Program-made: the position numbers and the translations under genes
Part shown: piece after piece, positions 1 to 10,714 of the stretch
How the letters are laid out: each line of letters starts with the position of its first letter
Numbering within the stretch: the stretch's first letter is position 1
The notes under the pieces: generated by a model
Told to the model about the DNA's origin: nothing
Databases searched by the model: none
The model's input: the letters and a program-made list of their open reading frames with translations, nothing else
Assembly (NCBI GenBank): GCA_037043455.1
Contig: JAWPHD010005593.1
Location: forward strand, 96,280 to 160,279
Length of the DNA stretch: 64,000 nucleotides
Source of the DNA: Cyrtodaria siliqua
Lineage: Eukaryota > Mollusca > Bivalvia > Adapedonta > Hiatellidae
Direction: 5' to 3'

Positions 1-860
1 GCAGGGTAGGTAGCTTATACGGATCGTAGGGGTGGAATTGCATTTGAGGCTATTGGAGTCAAGGTCAAGGTCATTGTTACTAAAACTAGGAAAAAATGGT
101 TTCCGCTCAGTAACTTTCGTTGGGAATGGTGTATTGCGATGAAACTTGCAGGGTAGGTAGCTTATATGGAAATGAAGGTTAGGATTGCATTTGGGGCCCC
201 TGGAGTCAAGGTCGCTGTTACTAAAAATGGAAAAATGGTTTCCACTCAGTAACAATAACCGAATGAGATAACTTGATGGTTAGGTAGCTTATGTGGAAGT
301 GAAGGTTGGGATTATATTTGGGGTCACTGGGATCAAGGTCAATGTCACTGTTACTAAAAATAGAAAATGCTTTCTGCTAAATAACGTTTGTTAGAAGTGA
401 GGTATTGCAATGAAACTTGCAGGGTATGTAGCTTACTAGTATATGGAAAGGAGGGTTCGGATTGCAGTTGGAGCCACAAGGGGCAGGGTCAAGGTCGCTG
501 TTACTAAAATAGAAGAAAAAACTCCACTCAGTTACCTTTGTTAGTAGTGATTTATTGCGATGAAACTTACTTGGTTAGATAGCTTATATGGAAAGGAAGG
601 TTGTCACTGCATTTGGGGCCACTGGAATCAAAGTCAAGGTTGCTGATACTAAAAACAGAAAAAAATGGTTTCCGTACAATAACTTTGCAAGGAGTGAGGT
701 ATTACGACAAAACTTGCTGGGCAGGTAGCTTATATGGAAAGGAGGGTTGGATTTGCTTTTGCGGTCGCTGGGGTCAAGATCAAGATCGCTGTTACTAAAA
801 ATGTTGTTATGAGTAAGGTAAGAATTACCGATGGGCATTTTATTACAACAGGCCTTGATT
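1..860 (+). repeat. ~142 bp tandem repeat, six degenerate units
   Basis: The phrase GTAGCTTATATGG recurs near 10, 152, 283, 427, 568 and 724, a spacing of about 142 bp. Each unit also carries GTCAAGGTCGCTGTTACTAA followed by an A-rich stretch and a TTTCCGCTCA-like phrase. Units are divergent. The same family occurs inverted at 39495-39935 and as a single unit near 47930-48050, so it is dispersed as well as tandem. The left edge is cut by the window. No coding potential; short open frames across it follow the repeat. Confidence 0.8.
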
Positions 861-1185
861 AAAGAGCCATCCACATAAAAGCGTCCACATGCCTTGTTGG
901 GCCTCTTGGTTAATAAAGATTATATAGGGAAATATTGTGTGTCTAACTCCTTGTGCACTTTTAGATGGATTGTTTTAATATTTGACAAGTTGAGTTGGTG
1001 ATAGCAAAGGAAACGATTAATGGTTCGATTGTGTGCGAGTTATGGCCCTTTGATATTTTAACATATTTAGAAGAAATCCGCATGTGTTTAACTCCTGATT
1101 CACTTTTAGGTGGACTGTTTTCATATTTTATAAAAATCGATATTTCAAAATTAAAACTATGTACATGGCCGAAAGAAGACAACTG
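861..1185. other. no gene seen; 3' flank of the CR1-like element
   Basis: AT-rich sequence between the tandem array and the 3' end of the minus-strand LINE. The last RT-frame codons of the LINE may run into about 1150. I see no independent feature. Confidence 0.4.
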
Positions 1186-2930
1186 AGTGGCTAGGAGAGT
1201 CGCCTGGTAGTGTCCAAGAGCGACATTGAACTCCTCGATCGTAGCAGCATCGGTGACTAAAGTGGGTAGGTGATTCCACTCTATGATGGTCCGGGGGTAT
1301 AAGGAGTTTTAGTATACTCTGTATGTTGCTGTCGGCTGTTGTAGACGATGGCTGCATCGGGTGCGCCTGTCGTTGGGGTGCAATATCTGGCTTGCATCTA
1401 CGTCTACAATATCATGCTGTATTTTGAAAAGCATAGAGAGTCGGTGGGTTCGCCGTCTGTTGGCTAGTGTATCCCAACCTAGGTCCTTTACCATCTTTGT
1501 GACACATCCTGGGGTCTTGTCTTGGTAGTTGTTGTGAGCAAAGCGAGCGGCCCGTCTCTGCACTTGCTCGATCCTATTGACATTCTCTGCAAGGTAAGGG
1601 TCCCATACTGTAGAAGCATACTCGAGTGTAGGTTTCACTAGAGTAATGTATGCAGCGTCTCTCACGTTCTTGTTGCTTCCCCGCAGATTACGTCTTAGGA
1701 AGCCTGCTGTTCTTGAAGCCTTTCCAGCTGTATTTTCCACATGAGTCTTCCATGACAGGTCGTTGCTGATAGTGACACCTAGGTACTTTCCACTGTCAAC
1801 TGCTTCTAAAGAGTCTAATGAGTTCTTCTTACAGAACTTCCTGTTAGTACCTAGGTGTAGCACCGTGCACTTCTGAGGATGGAATTTCATCTGCCATTTC
1901 TGCTCCCATTCTTCTAGGGCTGAAATATCCTGTTGGAGCTGTGCTGCATCTGCGTCGTTCTTGATGTGTTTATACAGCAAACAGTCATCTGCGAAGAGGA
2001 GAGCATCTGATGAGGAAACTACTTCCGGTAGGTCATTAATGTAAGTCAAGAATAACAATGGTCCCAGTACTGTTCCTTGTGGAACACCTGAAATGACATC
2101 AGCTTGAGTAGACTCGTAGCCCTCCAGGAGAACTTGTTGCTTCCTTTGGTCCAGGAATGTCTTAATCCAAAGTAGTGTGGTCCCTCTCACTCCGTAGTAG
2201 TGACGTTTGTAAAGTAATCTGTTGTGGGGTACCTTATCAAACGCCTTGGCGAAGTCGAGTAGAATGACGTGTACTTGGTCTCTTCCTGTACGCAACTGAC
2301 TGGCTATGCCCTGTATGGTGGTGATTAGTTTGGTCTCACACGAGCGACGACATCTGAATCCATGCTGGTTGTCACACAGGATCTGGCGATGAATGAAGTG
2401 TTTTATGACGCTACTGTGGATGATCTGTTCGAGTATCTTACATACTACTGATGTGAGTGAGACAAGGCCTGTAATTGGAGGCAATGTTCTTATCTCCATT
2501 CTTGAAAAGCGGGACTATTAATGCTTCCCTCCAGTCGTCGGGAACATCTCCCATGTCTAGTGAAGTTTGGAATAGTCTGGTCAAGATCGGGGCCAGTTCC
2601 TTAACTGAGGCCTTGAGGATGAAGGTAGGTATTCCATCAGGACCTGTGGCTTTGTGGGGTTTGAGGTTCTTCAGGAGCTTGGTTACACCGTTGGGGTGAA
2701 TGCTGATCCTTTCCATTGCTGGGTAGGGGCTTGGTCCTTTGTCGGGATACTGCTTGTGTCTTCCTTGGTGTATACAGATTGGAACTGATCGTTGAGTATG
2801 TCAGCTTTCTTGGTGCTCTCGCTTTGTAGGAAGCCGTCCTTGTTGATAAATGCTGACACACCGTTGGATTCTTGTCATTTACTTTTGACAAAGGACCAGA
2901 AGCGCTTTGGTTTATCTTTAAAATCACTGC
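1186..2930 (-). pseudogene. reverse transcriptase of the CR1-like LINE, frameshifted
   Basis: Three overlapping frames make up the domain. 2637-2927 holds the linker. 2438-2716 holds the fingers region, with HKATGPDGIPTF and SNYRP. 1309-2499 (396 codons) holds the palm and thumb: LLDFAKAFDKVPH at residues 80-92 (motif A, D82), SGVPQGTVLGP at 137-147 (motif B) and FADD at 169-172 (motif C, F for the usual Y). The C-terminal part contains YASTVWDPYL and RVQRRAARF-like segments typical of LINE RTs. TAA at 1309-1311 interrupts the end, after which the same frame stays open. All three catalytic aspartates are present, so damage is by indels and one nonsense change. The copy looks relatively young. 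Confidence 0.88.
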
Positions 2931-3989
2931 TGACTATGTCTACCATATAATTCTTTTGTGCTTTCCTGGTGGATGCCTGTGCCTCTGTCTGTAGCCTCTT
3001 GTATCGCACCCAGTCCAATGGGTCCTTCGTGCGCTTTGCTTTCCTGTGGGCCTTCTGTTTGCGTCGGGTGGCTCTTCTAATAGATGTGTTGATCCACGGA
3101 TGAGTCAGTCTAGAGCTGGTCATCTTTGTTGGCACATGAGCGTCGATTATGGATTCGATTGCCGACTTGAAGGAGGCCCACATGGACTCTAATGTTGAAA
3201 AGTTTTCCTGGATAAATATCCTACCAAAGTCTGATGTGGAGTCCTTGATTCCCTCTATATTGGCCTTCTTCCAAAGGTAGATCTTCCTTCGGGGGATCCT
3301 AGTGCGGATAGTTTGGTGAGCTGTGTCGTACAGAACAATGTCGTGGTCACTCTTCAGACCGATTGGTGGCAATGGTTTACACCTGATCTTGAAGCCTGGG
3401 TGGCTGGTGAAAAGGAGGTCAAGGGTGTTATGTAGCCTAGTAGGGAAGTCTACCATCTGCTCAAGTCCCATGTCCAATGCAATGTCCAAGTAAGTCTGGC
3501 TGACCCTACGTGGGTAGTGTGTGCTGCCTGTAACTGTGTTCTTATCCCAGTCTACACCAGGTACGTTAAAGTCCCCTCCGATGATGTAGATTGAATTCTT
3601 ATAGGTGGCCTTGAGGTTGGTGATTTCCTCCAGCGTCTTGGAGAGGTAGTCTTCATCAGCTTTGTCTGGTGGGCGGTAGTATGCAGCGAGTACTATCTTC
3701 TTGTTCTTAGAAACTTTCAGAGTACCAGATATCATTATAACCTAGTTGCTACTCTTAACGTTCAACAGTTCTATGTCGCCTTTGACGGCTATTAGGACAC
3801 CTCCATGTCGGTCTCCTGTCCTGTCGTTCCTGTAAACTTTGTAGCCGAGGTTTGTGTCAAAGAAATATGAAGTTGGGATATCATCTGAAAGCCATGTTTC
3901 AGTCCCGAAGATATGTCCGGACGAGTTGAATCAACCAAGACATCAATGTTGCAACCTTTATTCCTGATGCTCTGGAAGTTAATGTTCAA
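2875..3989 (-). pseudogene. AP-type endonuclease domain of the CR1-like LINE, frameshifted
   Basis: The N-terminal piece (3792-3989) begins with the family phrase NINFQSIRNKG and is then shifted. The main frame (2875-3735, 286 codons) contains GGDFNVPG at residues 53-60, TLDLLFTS at 104-111 and the catalytic SDHDIV at 129-134, the conserved order of exonuclease-endonuclease-phosphatase nucleases in LINEs. This enzyme nicks target DNA to prime reverse transcription. After residue about 150 comes the basic linker leading to RT (KRFWSFVKSK at the C-end, where a frame change stops it). The catalytic Asp-His pair is intact; the break between the two pieces inactivates the copy. Confidence 0.85.
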
Positions 3990-4030
3990 GATGCGAAACT
4001 GTTTCTTGAAGCCTTTATCCGATGAGGATG

Positions 4031-4321
4031 CTAAGCTGGCTGGTTTGGGTGATCATATTCCGCTGTCAGCATGTTTACACAGAACTTGTGTATCCAGCGT
4101 TTACATGAGTTACATGCGATGGCTCTTGCTCCAAAGTCTTCAACTTCTGCTGTGCAGACTCCACAAGGGAAACTGGTTTGACTGGGGCCAGGGTTCAACT
4201 CTACATCTCCGATGAGAAGCAGTATCAGACGATGACATGTTCTATCTTTCTTTATGGGTATAGACAGGGGACATATTCGGACGTGTTTTAGCCAGTAAAA
4301 TATCAAGGTACTCTGGTGCAT
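4031..4321 (-). CDS. 2A-like peptide plus truncated PHD-type zinc finger (5' ORF of the CR1-like LINE)
   Basis: A 96-codon frame begins with ATG at 4319-4321. Residues 38-46 read GDVELNPGP, the full 2A/2A-like consensus (D-V/I-E-x-N-P-G-P), encoded at 4184-4210. Upstream residues 31-37 are a hydrophobic RLILLLI stretch, as in many 2A-like peptides. Immediately after the motif is C53-x2-C56-x13-C70-x2-C73-x4-H78-x2-C81, the first six ligands of a PHD-type finger, with W76 before the histidine. The final C-x2-C pair is missing: the frame leaves the family sequence after residue 82 and stops, while the endonuclease continues in another frame. In viruses and some LINEs the 2A peptide makes the ribosome skip the Gly-Pro bond, releasing the upstream peptide. 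Here the upstream part is only about 45 residues, so the true start may be further 5' and lost. Activity is not shown by sequence alone. Confidence 0.8.
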   Translation of the reverse strand: MHQSTLIFYWLKHVRICPLSIPIKKDRTCHRLILLLIGDVELNPGPSQTSFPCGVCTAEVEDFGARAIACNSCKRWIHKFCVNMLTAEYDHPNQPA

Positions 4322-4399
4322 GACTGGGTGGCGAGTGTACCAGTGTAATGGAGCATGGTCGTTCCTCTGTTCATGTCTGTTTGTAGCGTTGTTGGCGAC

Positions 4400-5092
4400 T
4401 CATGACACTTTATTTGGGTATTGTTCACTATCACACATTAACGTGTTATATATACATTTACAATACTTAATATCATTACTTTGTTCACTTTTAAACCAAT
4501 ATTTGATTATTCTATAATATCTAATGCTTGTCATACTAAATCTACCCAGGACACCGTATACATAATCATGTTGGGTAGAACGTTTAATTCGTAAAATACG
4601 TTTACAATATAATGTATGAATACGTTCAATATGCTGAGAATTATGAAAGCCCCAAACTTCACAAGAATAAGTTAAGATAGGTAAAATAAGTTTGTTAAAA
4701 AGCTCTAATCTATGTTTGATCGAGATATCTGAAAATTTCATCAGAAGTTTGTTTAGTTTAAAAATAGCCTTCTGTGCTTTACCAGCTAAGGTTATTTGTG
4801 TTTCGCTAAAAGATCCACCTTGTGAAAAAACTATGCAAAGGTATGAACAAGTTTTGACTATTTCTAGATTAACACCATTAAAAACAAAATTTAAGTTTCT
4901 AGGTAACCTTCCCGCTTTTCTTAAAATAATTGCTTTAGTTTTATTAACATTAACTTTTAGTTTCCATCTCTGACAATTATCATATAATATATATTGAACC
5001 TTTTGAAGACCATCAGGTGTTTCAAAAAAAATAACTGTATACAATAAATGAATAAATAAGTAAGGTACACTAGTTGTAAACATAGTAATCAC
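4400..5092 (-). pseudogene. C-terminal RT fragment of a different LINE, catalytic ADD missing
   Basis: A 230-codon open frame resembles the palm/thumb part of a LINE reverse transcriptase: KLKVNVNKTKAIILRK, LNFVFNGVNLEIV, CSYLCIVFSQGGSF, GKAQKAIFKLNKLL, ILTYSCEVWGFH. Motif C reads LLYTVIF where the family normally has Tyr-Ala-Asp-Asp before Thr-Val-Ile-Phe, so the three residues Ala-Asp-Asp are absent without a frame change. The fragment has no fingers or motif A part, and its 3' end stops next to the start of the CR1-like element at 4321. The sequence differs clearly from the neighbouring CR1-like RT, so these are two families. It cannot encode an active polymerase. Confidence 0.75.
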
Positions 5093-5736
5093 TAATCAAC
5101 AATTAAATCAATAAAATGTGCAGCCAGGTTTAAATACCTGTTCAGCAACATTATATAATTAGTCATTAAACTCGAGCAAAACTCCGAGTAGCTTGTTTTC
5201 GTCATACGTAAACATAAGACAGATCGAGAAGACTGAAATTCACGTGCTTACTGCGGGCATTTTTAACTTTGGGTCAGCACATGGTTGTCTCAATTTGAAA
5301 AGTAAGCATTGTTATGACTGACTGAATTATATATACGTTATTGTTGTAGCAGTGCCTTTCGAGGAATAATTATATAAAGTGCTTATTTTGTTAATAAATA
5401 TCGAGTGATTTTAATCTGTGTTATAAGTGTGAAATTCTGAAAAAGGATTTTAGTGGATAGTAACTCTATTACTGTACACGGGATTTGGAATATGTAAACT
5501 ACTTTGGTAAGTTTGTTTTTGCCTTTAAGATTATTAATATAGTATTCGTTATTGAACCTTATGCTACACAGGAAAAATGTTGTGACGTGTTATACATATG
5601 TGTTACTTTCTTATCATTTACATGCTACTTTCATTTGAATATCTTGTTATTTAGATATGTTCCACATATTTTGTTAAAATAATACACATGCTGCATATAT
5701 GAAATGTATATTTATTCATTGATGGCTTGCTTTTTT
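5093..5736. other. no gene seen
   Basis: AT-rich sequence between the LINE fragment and the composite C/T-rich element. It contains one 65-codon open frame (5485-5682) of low-complexity hydrophobic composition that I do not take as a gene. Confidence 0.4.
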
Positions 5737-5782
5737 AGCTCGACTATTCGAAGAATAAGAGAGCTTATGTAATCACCCCGGG

Positions 5783-5820
5783 GTCGGCGTCGGCGTCGGC
5801 GTCGGCGTTGGCGTCGGCGT
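5783..5820 (+). repeat. (GTCGGC)n microsatellite
   Basis: About six copies of GTCGGC/GTTGGC directly inside the left end of copy A. The sister copy at 56940-56955 keeps only two to three units (CGCCGAC on the plus strand), so the tract length varies between copies. Confidence 0.85.
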
Positions 5821-5821
5821 C

Positions 5822-6440
5822 CCACATCAAGGTTTGCGTGTAAGCTGTGTTAACAAGTCTATATCTCCTACATTTCTTATCCTACCACAACCAAATTTGT
5901 TCATGGGCTTCCTTGTAGCATTATCTTAAGGGCTGCATAAGCAATTTTGGTTCCTGTAACCCATGGGCTCCCATGGAACGCAAATTATGATAGCCCATAA
6001 AATGTGCCCCATTTCACATCAAATTTTGCGTGTAAGCTGTGTTTACAAGTCTATATCTCTTACAATTCTTACCCTAGCACAACCAAATTTGGCCATTAGC
6101 TTCCTTATAGCACTATCGTAAGGGCTGCTTAAGTAATTTTGGTTCCTGTAACCCCTGGGCTCCCATGGAACCCAAATTCTGATAGCCCTTAAATTATGTC
6201 TGTTTCACATCAAATTTTGCGTGTAAGCTGTGTTTACAGGTCTATATCTCTTACATTTTTTGTCCTAGCTGAACTAAATTTTGGAATTGGTTTCCTTATA
6301 GTATGTTGGAAAGGGTTGGATAAGTAATTTTGTCTTCTGCAAATTCTGGGCTCCCGTGGAACCCAAATTGTGATGGCCCATAAAATGTGCAATAAATGCA
6401 GATCTAGGTTTGCATGTAAGCATGTATATATCTATACTTT
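5822..6440 (+). repeat. ~191 bp tandem repeat, about 3.3 units
   Basis: TTTGCGTGTAAGC or close variants start at 5833, 6025, 6216 and (degenerate) 6409. Units share GGGCTCCCATGGAACCCAAAT and GCCCATAAAATGTG phrases. The same block is found inverted at 56450-56960. Confidence 0.85.
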
Positions 6441-6479
6441 TGGTTCGGGATTTGTTATAGCATTATGCATCGTATTACT

Positions 6480-8060
6480 TCACCCATAATGGGTCATGGG
6501 CTCCCTCCTCCACCCCCCGCCCACCCCCACCCCCACTCCCCTCCACACTTTTTTTTTTTTTTTTTTTTTTTTACATATTTCTGTGTTGTTTTTGTCAATT
6601 CTTACACATATATGTTGCAAGCCTCCCCGCCCCCACCACCCCCCCCCCCACCCATCACCCCACCCACCACGCCCCACATTTAAATTTTTATTTTTCATTT
6701 TTTTTAAAAATATTTTTGTGTTGTTTTAGTAAATTCTTACACATATAAGTTGCAACCCTCCCCACCGCCCATCACCCCACCCACCACGCCCCTCACTTGA
6801 AACTTTTTTTTTTTTTTACATATTTCTTTGTTGTTTTAGTCAATTTTTACACATATATGTTGCCCCATCCACCCCCCTCCCCCCAACCCACTCCTGCCTC
6901 TCACCATCACCCCTGCTCCAACCCCCCCCCCCACACTTGATTTTTTTTTTTTTTTTTTTTAAATATTTCTGTGTTGTTTTAGTCAATTCTTACACATATA
7001 TGTTGCAACCCTCCCTGCCCCCACCACCCCACCCCCCTGCCTCTCACCCCATCACCCCCCCACCCGCACCCCGCCCCAGACTTGAAACTTTTTTCTTTTC
7101 TTTTTTTACCTATTTCTTGCTTTTGTCAGTTCTTACAAATATGTTGCAACCCTCCCCGCCCCCCCCCCCACCCCCCGCCTCTCACCCCATCACCCCACCC
7201 ACCACGCCCCAGACTTGATTTTTTTTTTTTTTTTTTACATTTTTCTTTGTTGTTTTAGTCAATTCTTACACACATATGTTGCCCCCCCCCCCCAACCCCC
7301 CCCCCCCAAACCCCCAACACACTCGCCTCTCACCCCAACCCCCACCCCACCCCACCCCAGACTTGTTTTTTTGTTTTTTTTACATATTTCTTTGTTGTTT
7401 TAGTAAATTTTTACACATATATGTTGCCACATCCATCCCCCCCTTCCCCCCCACCCCAGCTCCCCCCACCCAATCCCCACTTGAAAATCTAATTTTGTTG
7501 TTGTTATTTTTTACATATTTCTGTGTTGTTTTAGTCATTTCTTACACATATATGTTGCAAACTTCCCATCCCCCAACCCCCACCCCGCCTCTCACCTCCT
7601 CCTCACCCCCACTCCACCCACACTTGAAACTTTTTTTTTTTTTACATATTTCTTTGTTGTTTTAGTCAATTCTAACACATATATTTTGCCCCCTCCCCCT
7701 GCCCCCAACCCACTCCCGCCTCTCCCCCAGCTCTCCCCCACATCCCACCCCAACTTGAAACTTTTTTTTTACATATTTCTGTGTCGCTTTTGTCAATTCT
7801 TACACATATATGTTGCCCCCTCACCGCTCCTCCACCCCACCTTTTTTCTTCATATTTTTGTGTTGTTTTGGTAAATTATTACATAGCTTCTTACACATAT
7901 ATGTTGCCCTCACCACCCCCCACCATCCACCCCCGCCTCTCTCCCACCCTCACCCCGCACCCCACTCAAAACTCGATTTTTTTTTTTTTTTTTTTTTTTT
8001 TTACATATTTCTGTGTAGTTTTGGTCAATTCTTACACATAGTTATGTTGTGCTCCCAACC
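6480..8060 (+). repeat. C/T-rich VNTR, about 12 units of 90-145 bp
   Basis: Each unit has a conserved core (TTACATATTTCT, GTTGTTTTAGTCAATTC, then TTACACATATATGTTGC) followed by a hypervariable C-rich tract and a T homopolymer of about 10-24 bases. Cores occur near 6590, 6730, 6840, 6980, 7120, 7260, 7400, 7540, 7665, 7795, 7885 and 8030. The minus strand carries many runs of four or more G, giving potential quadruplexes in each unit. All proline-rich open frames here are by-products. Confidence 0.85.
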
Positions 8061-8358
8061 CCACCCCACATTGTTGTAGCCTTGTTTCTGATGGTATATA
8101 CTAGCTATAAATTTATTATTCTCCAAAAATCAAATAGTCGAGCTGCGCTGTTCTCCGACAGCTCTTGTTAAACATTGTAGACAATGGTAAAACAACTTGT
8201 TTAAGTTTAATGTTATTTAGTCGAGTTATCAAGCTGAAATAAGTGTTGCTGTTTTTATCAAAGCAATATATACGCAATGGATGCGTCAAAAGTGAAACTT
8301 GGCCAAGGTTTTATTGATATAATCCTTAATGCTAGTTAAAAAAACAACAACACAAAAT

Positions 8359-8395
8359 AGACTTTTTAACGTTTCGGCTTGACAGCCTTCATCAG
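8359..8395 (-). other. Hammerhead-ribozyme-like core motif (degenerate)
   Basis: On the minus strand: CTGATGA at 8395-8389, one extra A, stem GGC/GCC with a six-base loop (8387-8376), GAAAC at 8375-8371, and a GTC triplet at 8362-8360. This follows the hammerhead order CUGANGA, stem II, GAAA, short stem III (A-C with G-U), then the cleavage triplet. A stem I of AAAAT with ATTTT can form only with one bulged base, and the extra A disturbs stem II. Penelope-like retroelements are known to carry minimal hammerheads, and this window has Penelope-type fragments. It may equally be a decayed or non-catalytic look-alike. Confidence 0.35.
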
Positions 8396-10714
8396 ATTTT
8401 AAATTTTCTGAAATAATCTTTCAAATGCAAATTGATAAAAAATCAGAATTCATTTAAGTGGCAAGATGAAATTGACAAGACAAGATGAAATTGCTTCTTT
8501 TTCACTTTGTTTGGCATTATAAATAAAACCGATATAACGATAAACTTTGTCGTTATATATTTATGGATTTCAATAAATTTCATGGATCTTGAATATACTT
8601 CTAAAGAGTTGCAATTATTACATTCCAATACGTGCGATTTCATTCAGTTGCACTTACGATTTCATTCTGCCCCGTAAACATCCCGGACATAAATATCCCG
8701 TAAATAACATTGCCGCATTCTACACTGAGTAGACTGATCTACGAAAATGTAAAATCTTTCGAACATTCCAAAATATGTGTTTATACCATTCAAGTTCGAG
8801 TTCTCTAGGAATTCAGTTGTAAAGCATGCTTTTCGTCAACTACATGATTCACAGTCAGTTAACCATAGACAAATAAAAACACCATTTAATAATCAGCTGT
8901 CTTCGGCAGCTGAATAATGTGATTTGCACGAAATTTACTACAAAATGATTATTGAATGAATCGTATTACAAATGTGTTTACCTCATGAACGATTCTCTAT
9001 TGCAACCGTGTTATGATAGACCTGACAAGTTTATAACTAGTGCGTGGTTAAAAACGTATTGTTCCTTCTTAAATATGTTATACTTTCGAGATATAAGCCT
9101 CGAAATGTAATAAAATAAGATAATATGGAAAATAATATTGTTACTTTATAATTTCATAATTTCCGGAAATGACCCCGTTCGCAACATCTCGAACAATTCG
9201 TTGAAGTATGATTCAGAAAGTAGTCGAATTGTCCGAGTTTTCACGAATGAATGACTTATTGCAGAAAGTAGTGCCGTTTTTATTTGTTATTTTTAGTATT
9301 TATAACCACAAAGTTGCGTTTTATTCGATTTTATGTAACATTTATAAAGTAAATGATAAAACAATTGTTTAATTGAAAAATACAGTTTTGTAATTATAAA
9401 TTATGAAATTCAATTCGGATTTCTCAAGTATGCATCGTCATAGCCTCGGTCAACCGACCCGCTTCTGATTTCTTCGCTACACTATGCTACGCTGATTGGC
9501 GAAAATCGGGCGTTTGAAATTGCCATTCACGTTGGGGCGATTTTGGCGAGACTTTCAGATTCTATGAGACTGTCAAAAAACATCTTGAAGTTAATTTAAT
9601 ATTTATTTCTTATTTTCAACTTATGAGAAGCCGCAAGTGACGTCAAAAAATGCGACAGGAATATCAACAATTGACGTTGTACGTTTATTTACAACATGAC
9701 ATAATCGGCCTAATCTGCTCAGACCGATATCTGCAAGTAAGACATATTTATGTACAAGACGAATTTTGATGCAAGGCATCAAAGACGCCGCATTTTTGTT
9801 TAAAACACGAAGTAAAGGTGCTGCAATGCATGTGAAAAACTGAATGTGTTCTTAAAGCTGTTCAAATTGCCCAATTAGGCAACATGAGTCATGAACAGGT
9901 AATGTTGGCATTACGTTGTTCCGTATCTTTCATTAAGCAATGGGAAGGCTTATACTAGCAGGATGTTATAACGGATATTTCGACAATAAACCATGTTTAA
10001 AAACATCTGTTACTGAAAAAATGCGATAACCTGTTTAAACTTACCTAATAAATGTTTTAATTTTACAATATGCAAACGTTTTAAGCCGAAATTTAGCTTT
10101 ATTTCAAACCCCCGTTTTAGCTTTTTGGAGAAGGTGTTGGATGTGGTATGAAAGTTAATACTTGGACCCCGTAATGGGTAGTACAACGAGAAAGATGCAC
10201 ATATACAAAAATGCTTTTATTTTCATTTGCAAACACATTTTTGTACACAATAAAACAAGATATTTCATTAAATTGTCCTCGTTGTCGCAATAAATTGAGG
10301 ATTTACATTATTCGGAAAAAAGATGAGGGATAAAATAATATATTTACAGATATTCAAATATCGGAATCAATTTATAAAATAGCACATTCTTGAAGTATGC
10401 TTGGCAAGAATTGTAAATCGCAGAACTAGGTCTATACATGTGAATCAGAAGAAAGTCCCATTGTAGGATATTGTTTCAACAAAGCGAAATGAAACAAGTT
10501 CATGCAATGTTTGAGGACTTTAAACTTATGCATTATAGATTGAAAGCGGTTTTTATATAATGGCATTTTAAACTTGAATAGTGGTATTTTGAAACAGTAA
10601 TATATGTACAAATCTGAAAATGATTGTTATTAAAAAGTTCTATTTCAAACTACGGTGATGAATATGCAATTGAAATTGGTCTGATGGGGAAACATTTAGT
10701 AACCATTATGTATT

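Larger units (their letters stand above)
1186..4321 (-). mobile_element. CR1-like non-LTR retrotransposon, nearly complete but frameshifted
   Basis: Read on the minus strand the order is: 2A-like peptide and PHD-type finger (4031-4321), apurinic-type endonuclease (2875-3989), reverse transcriptase (about 1186-2930). This order and the finger ahead of the endonuclease match invertebrate CR1-group LINEs. The element is about 3.1 kb. It is broken by frame changes near 4031, 3790, 2875, 2640-2716 and 2438-2499, and by one TAA at 1309-1311 inside the C-terminal RT region. The frame then continues past 1190 with the usual CR1-type ending (R-T-I-I-E-W-N). It is therefore a dead copy, but all major catalytic motifs remain readable. 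The 5' end lies close to the neighbouring LINE fragment at 4400. Confidence 0.85.
5737..8170 (+). mobile_element. Composite non-autonomous element with internal repeats, copy A
   Basis: Bounded at 5737 by AGCTCGACTATTCG and at 8133-8144 by the inverted form AATAGTCGAGCT, followed by a GAGCTG/CAGCTC-type hairpin to about 8170. Internal order is a GTCGGC microsatellite, four ~191 bp repeats, a C/T-rich VNTR and the end block. A second copy lies inverted at 54605-56994 with the same order and the same ends. Short subterminal inverted repeats, a hairpin close to one end only, and central tandem repeats resemble the Helentron-associated (HINE, or pearl) elements described in bivalves. That assignment is inference. 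No protein is encoded; proline-rich open frames in the VNTR are repeat artefacts. Confidence 0.75.

Noticed and set aside
2007..2019. CTGATGAGGAAAC as a hammerhead core
   Set aside because: Lies in RT coding sequence, with no room for stem II between CTGATGA and GAAA.
6465..8079. Proline-rich open frames on the plus strand (and the minus strand of 54671-56598)
   Set aside because: They follow C tracts and T homopolymers in a VNTR and change with unit number between the two copies; no gene-like composition.
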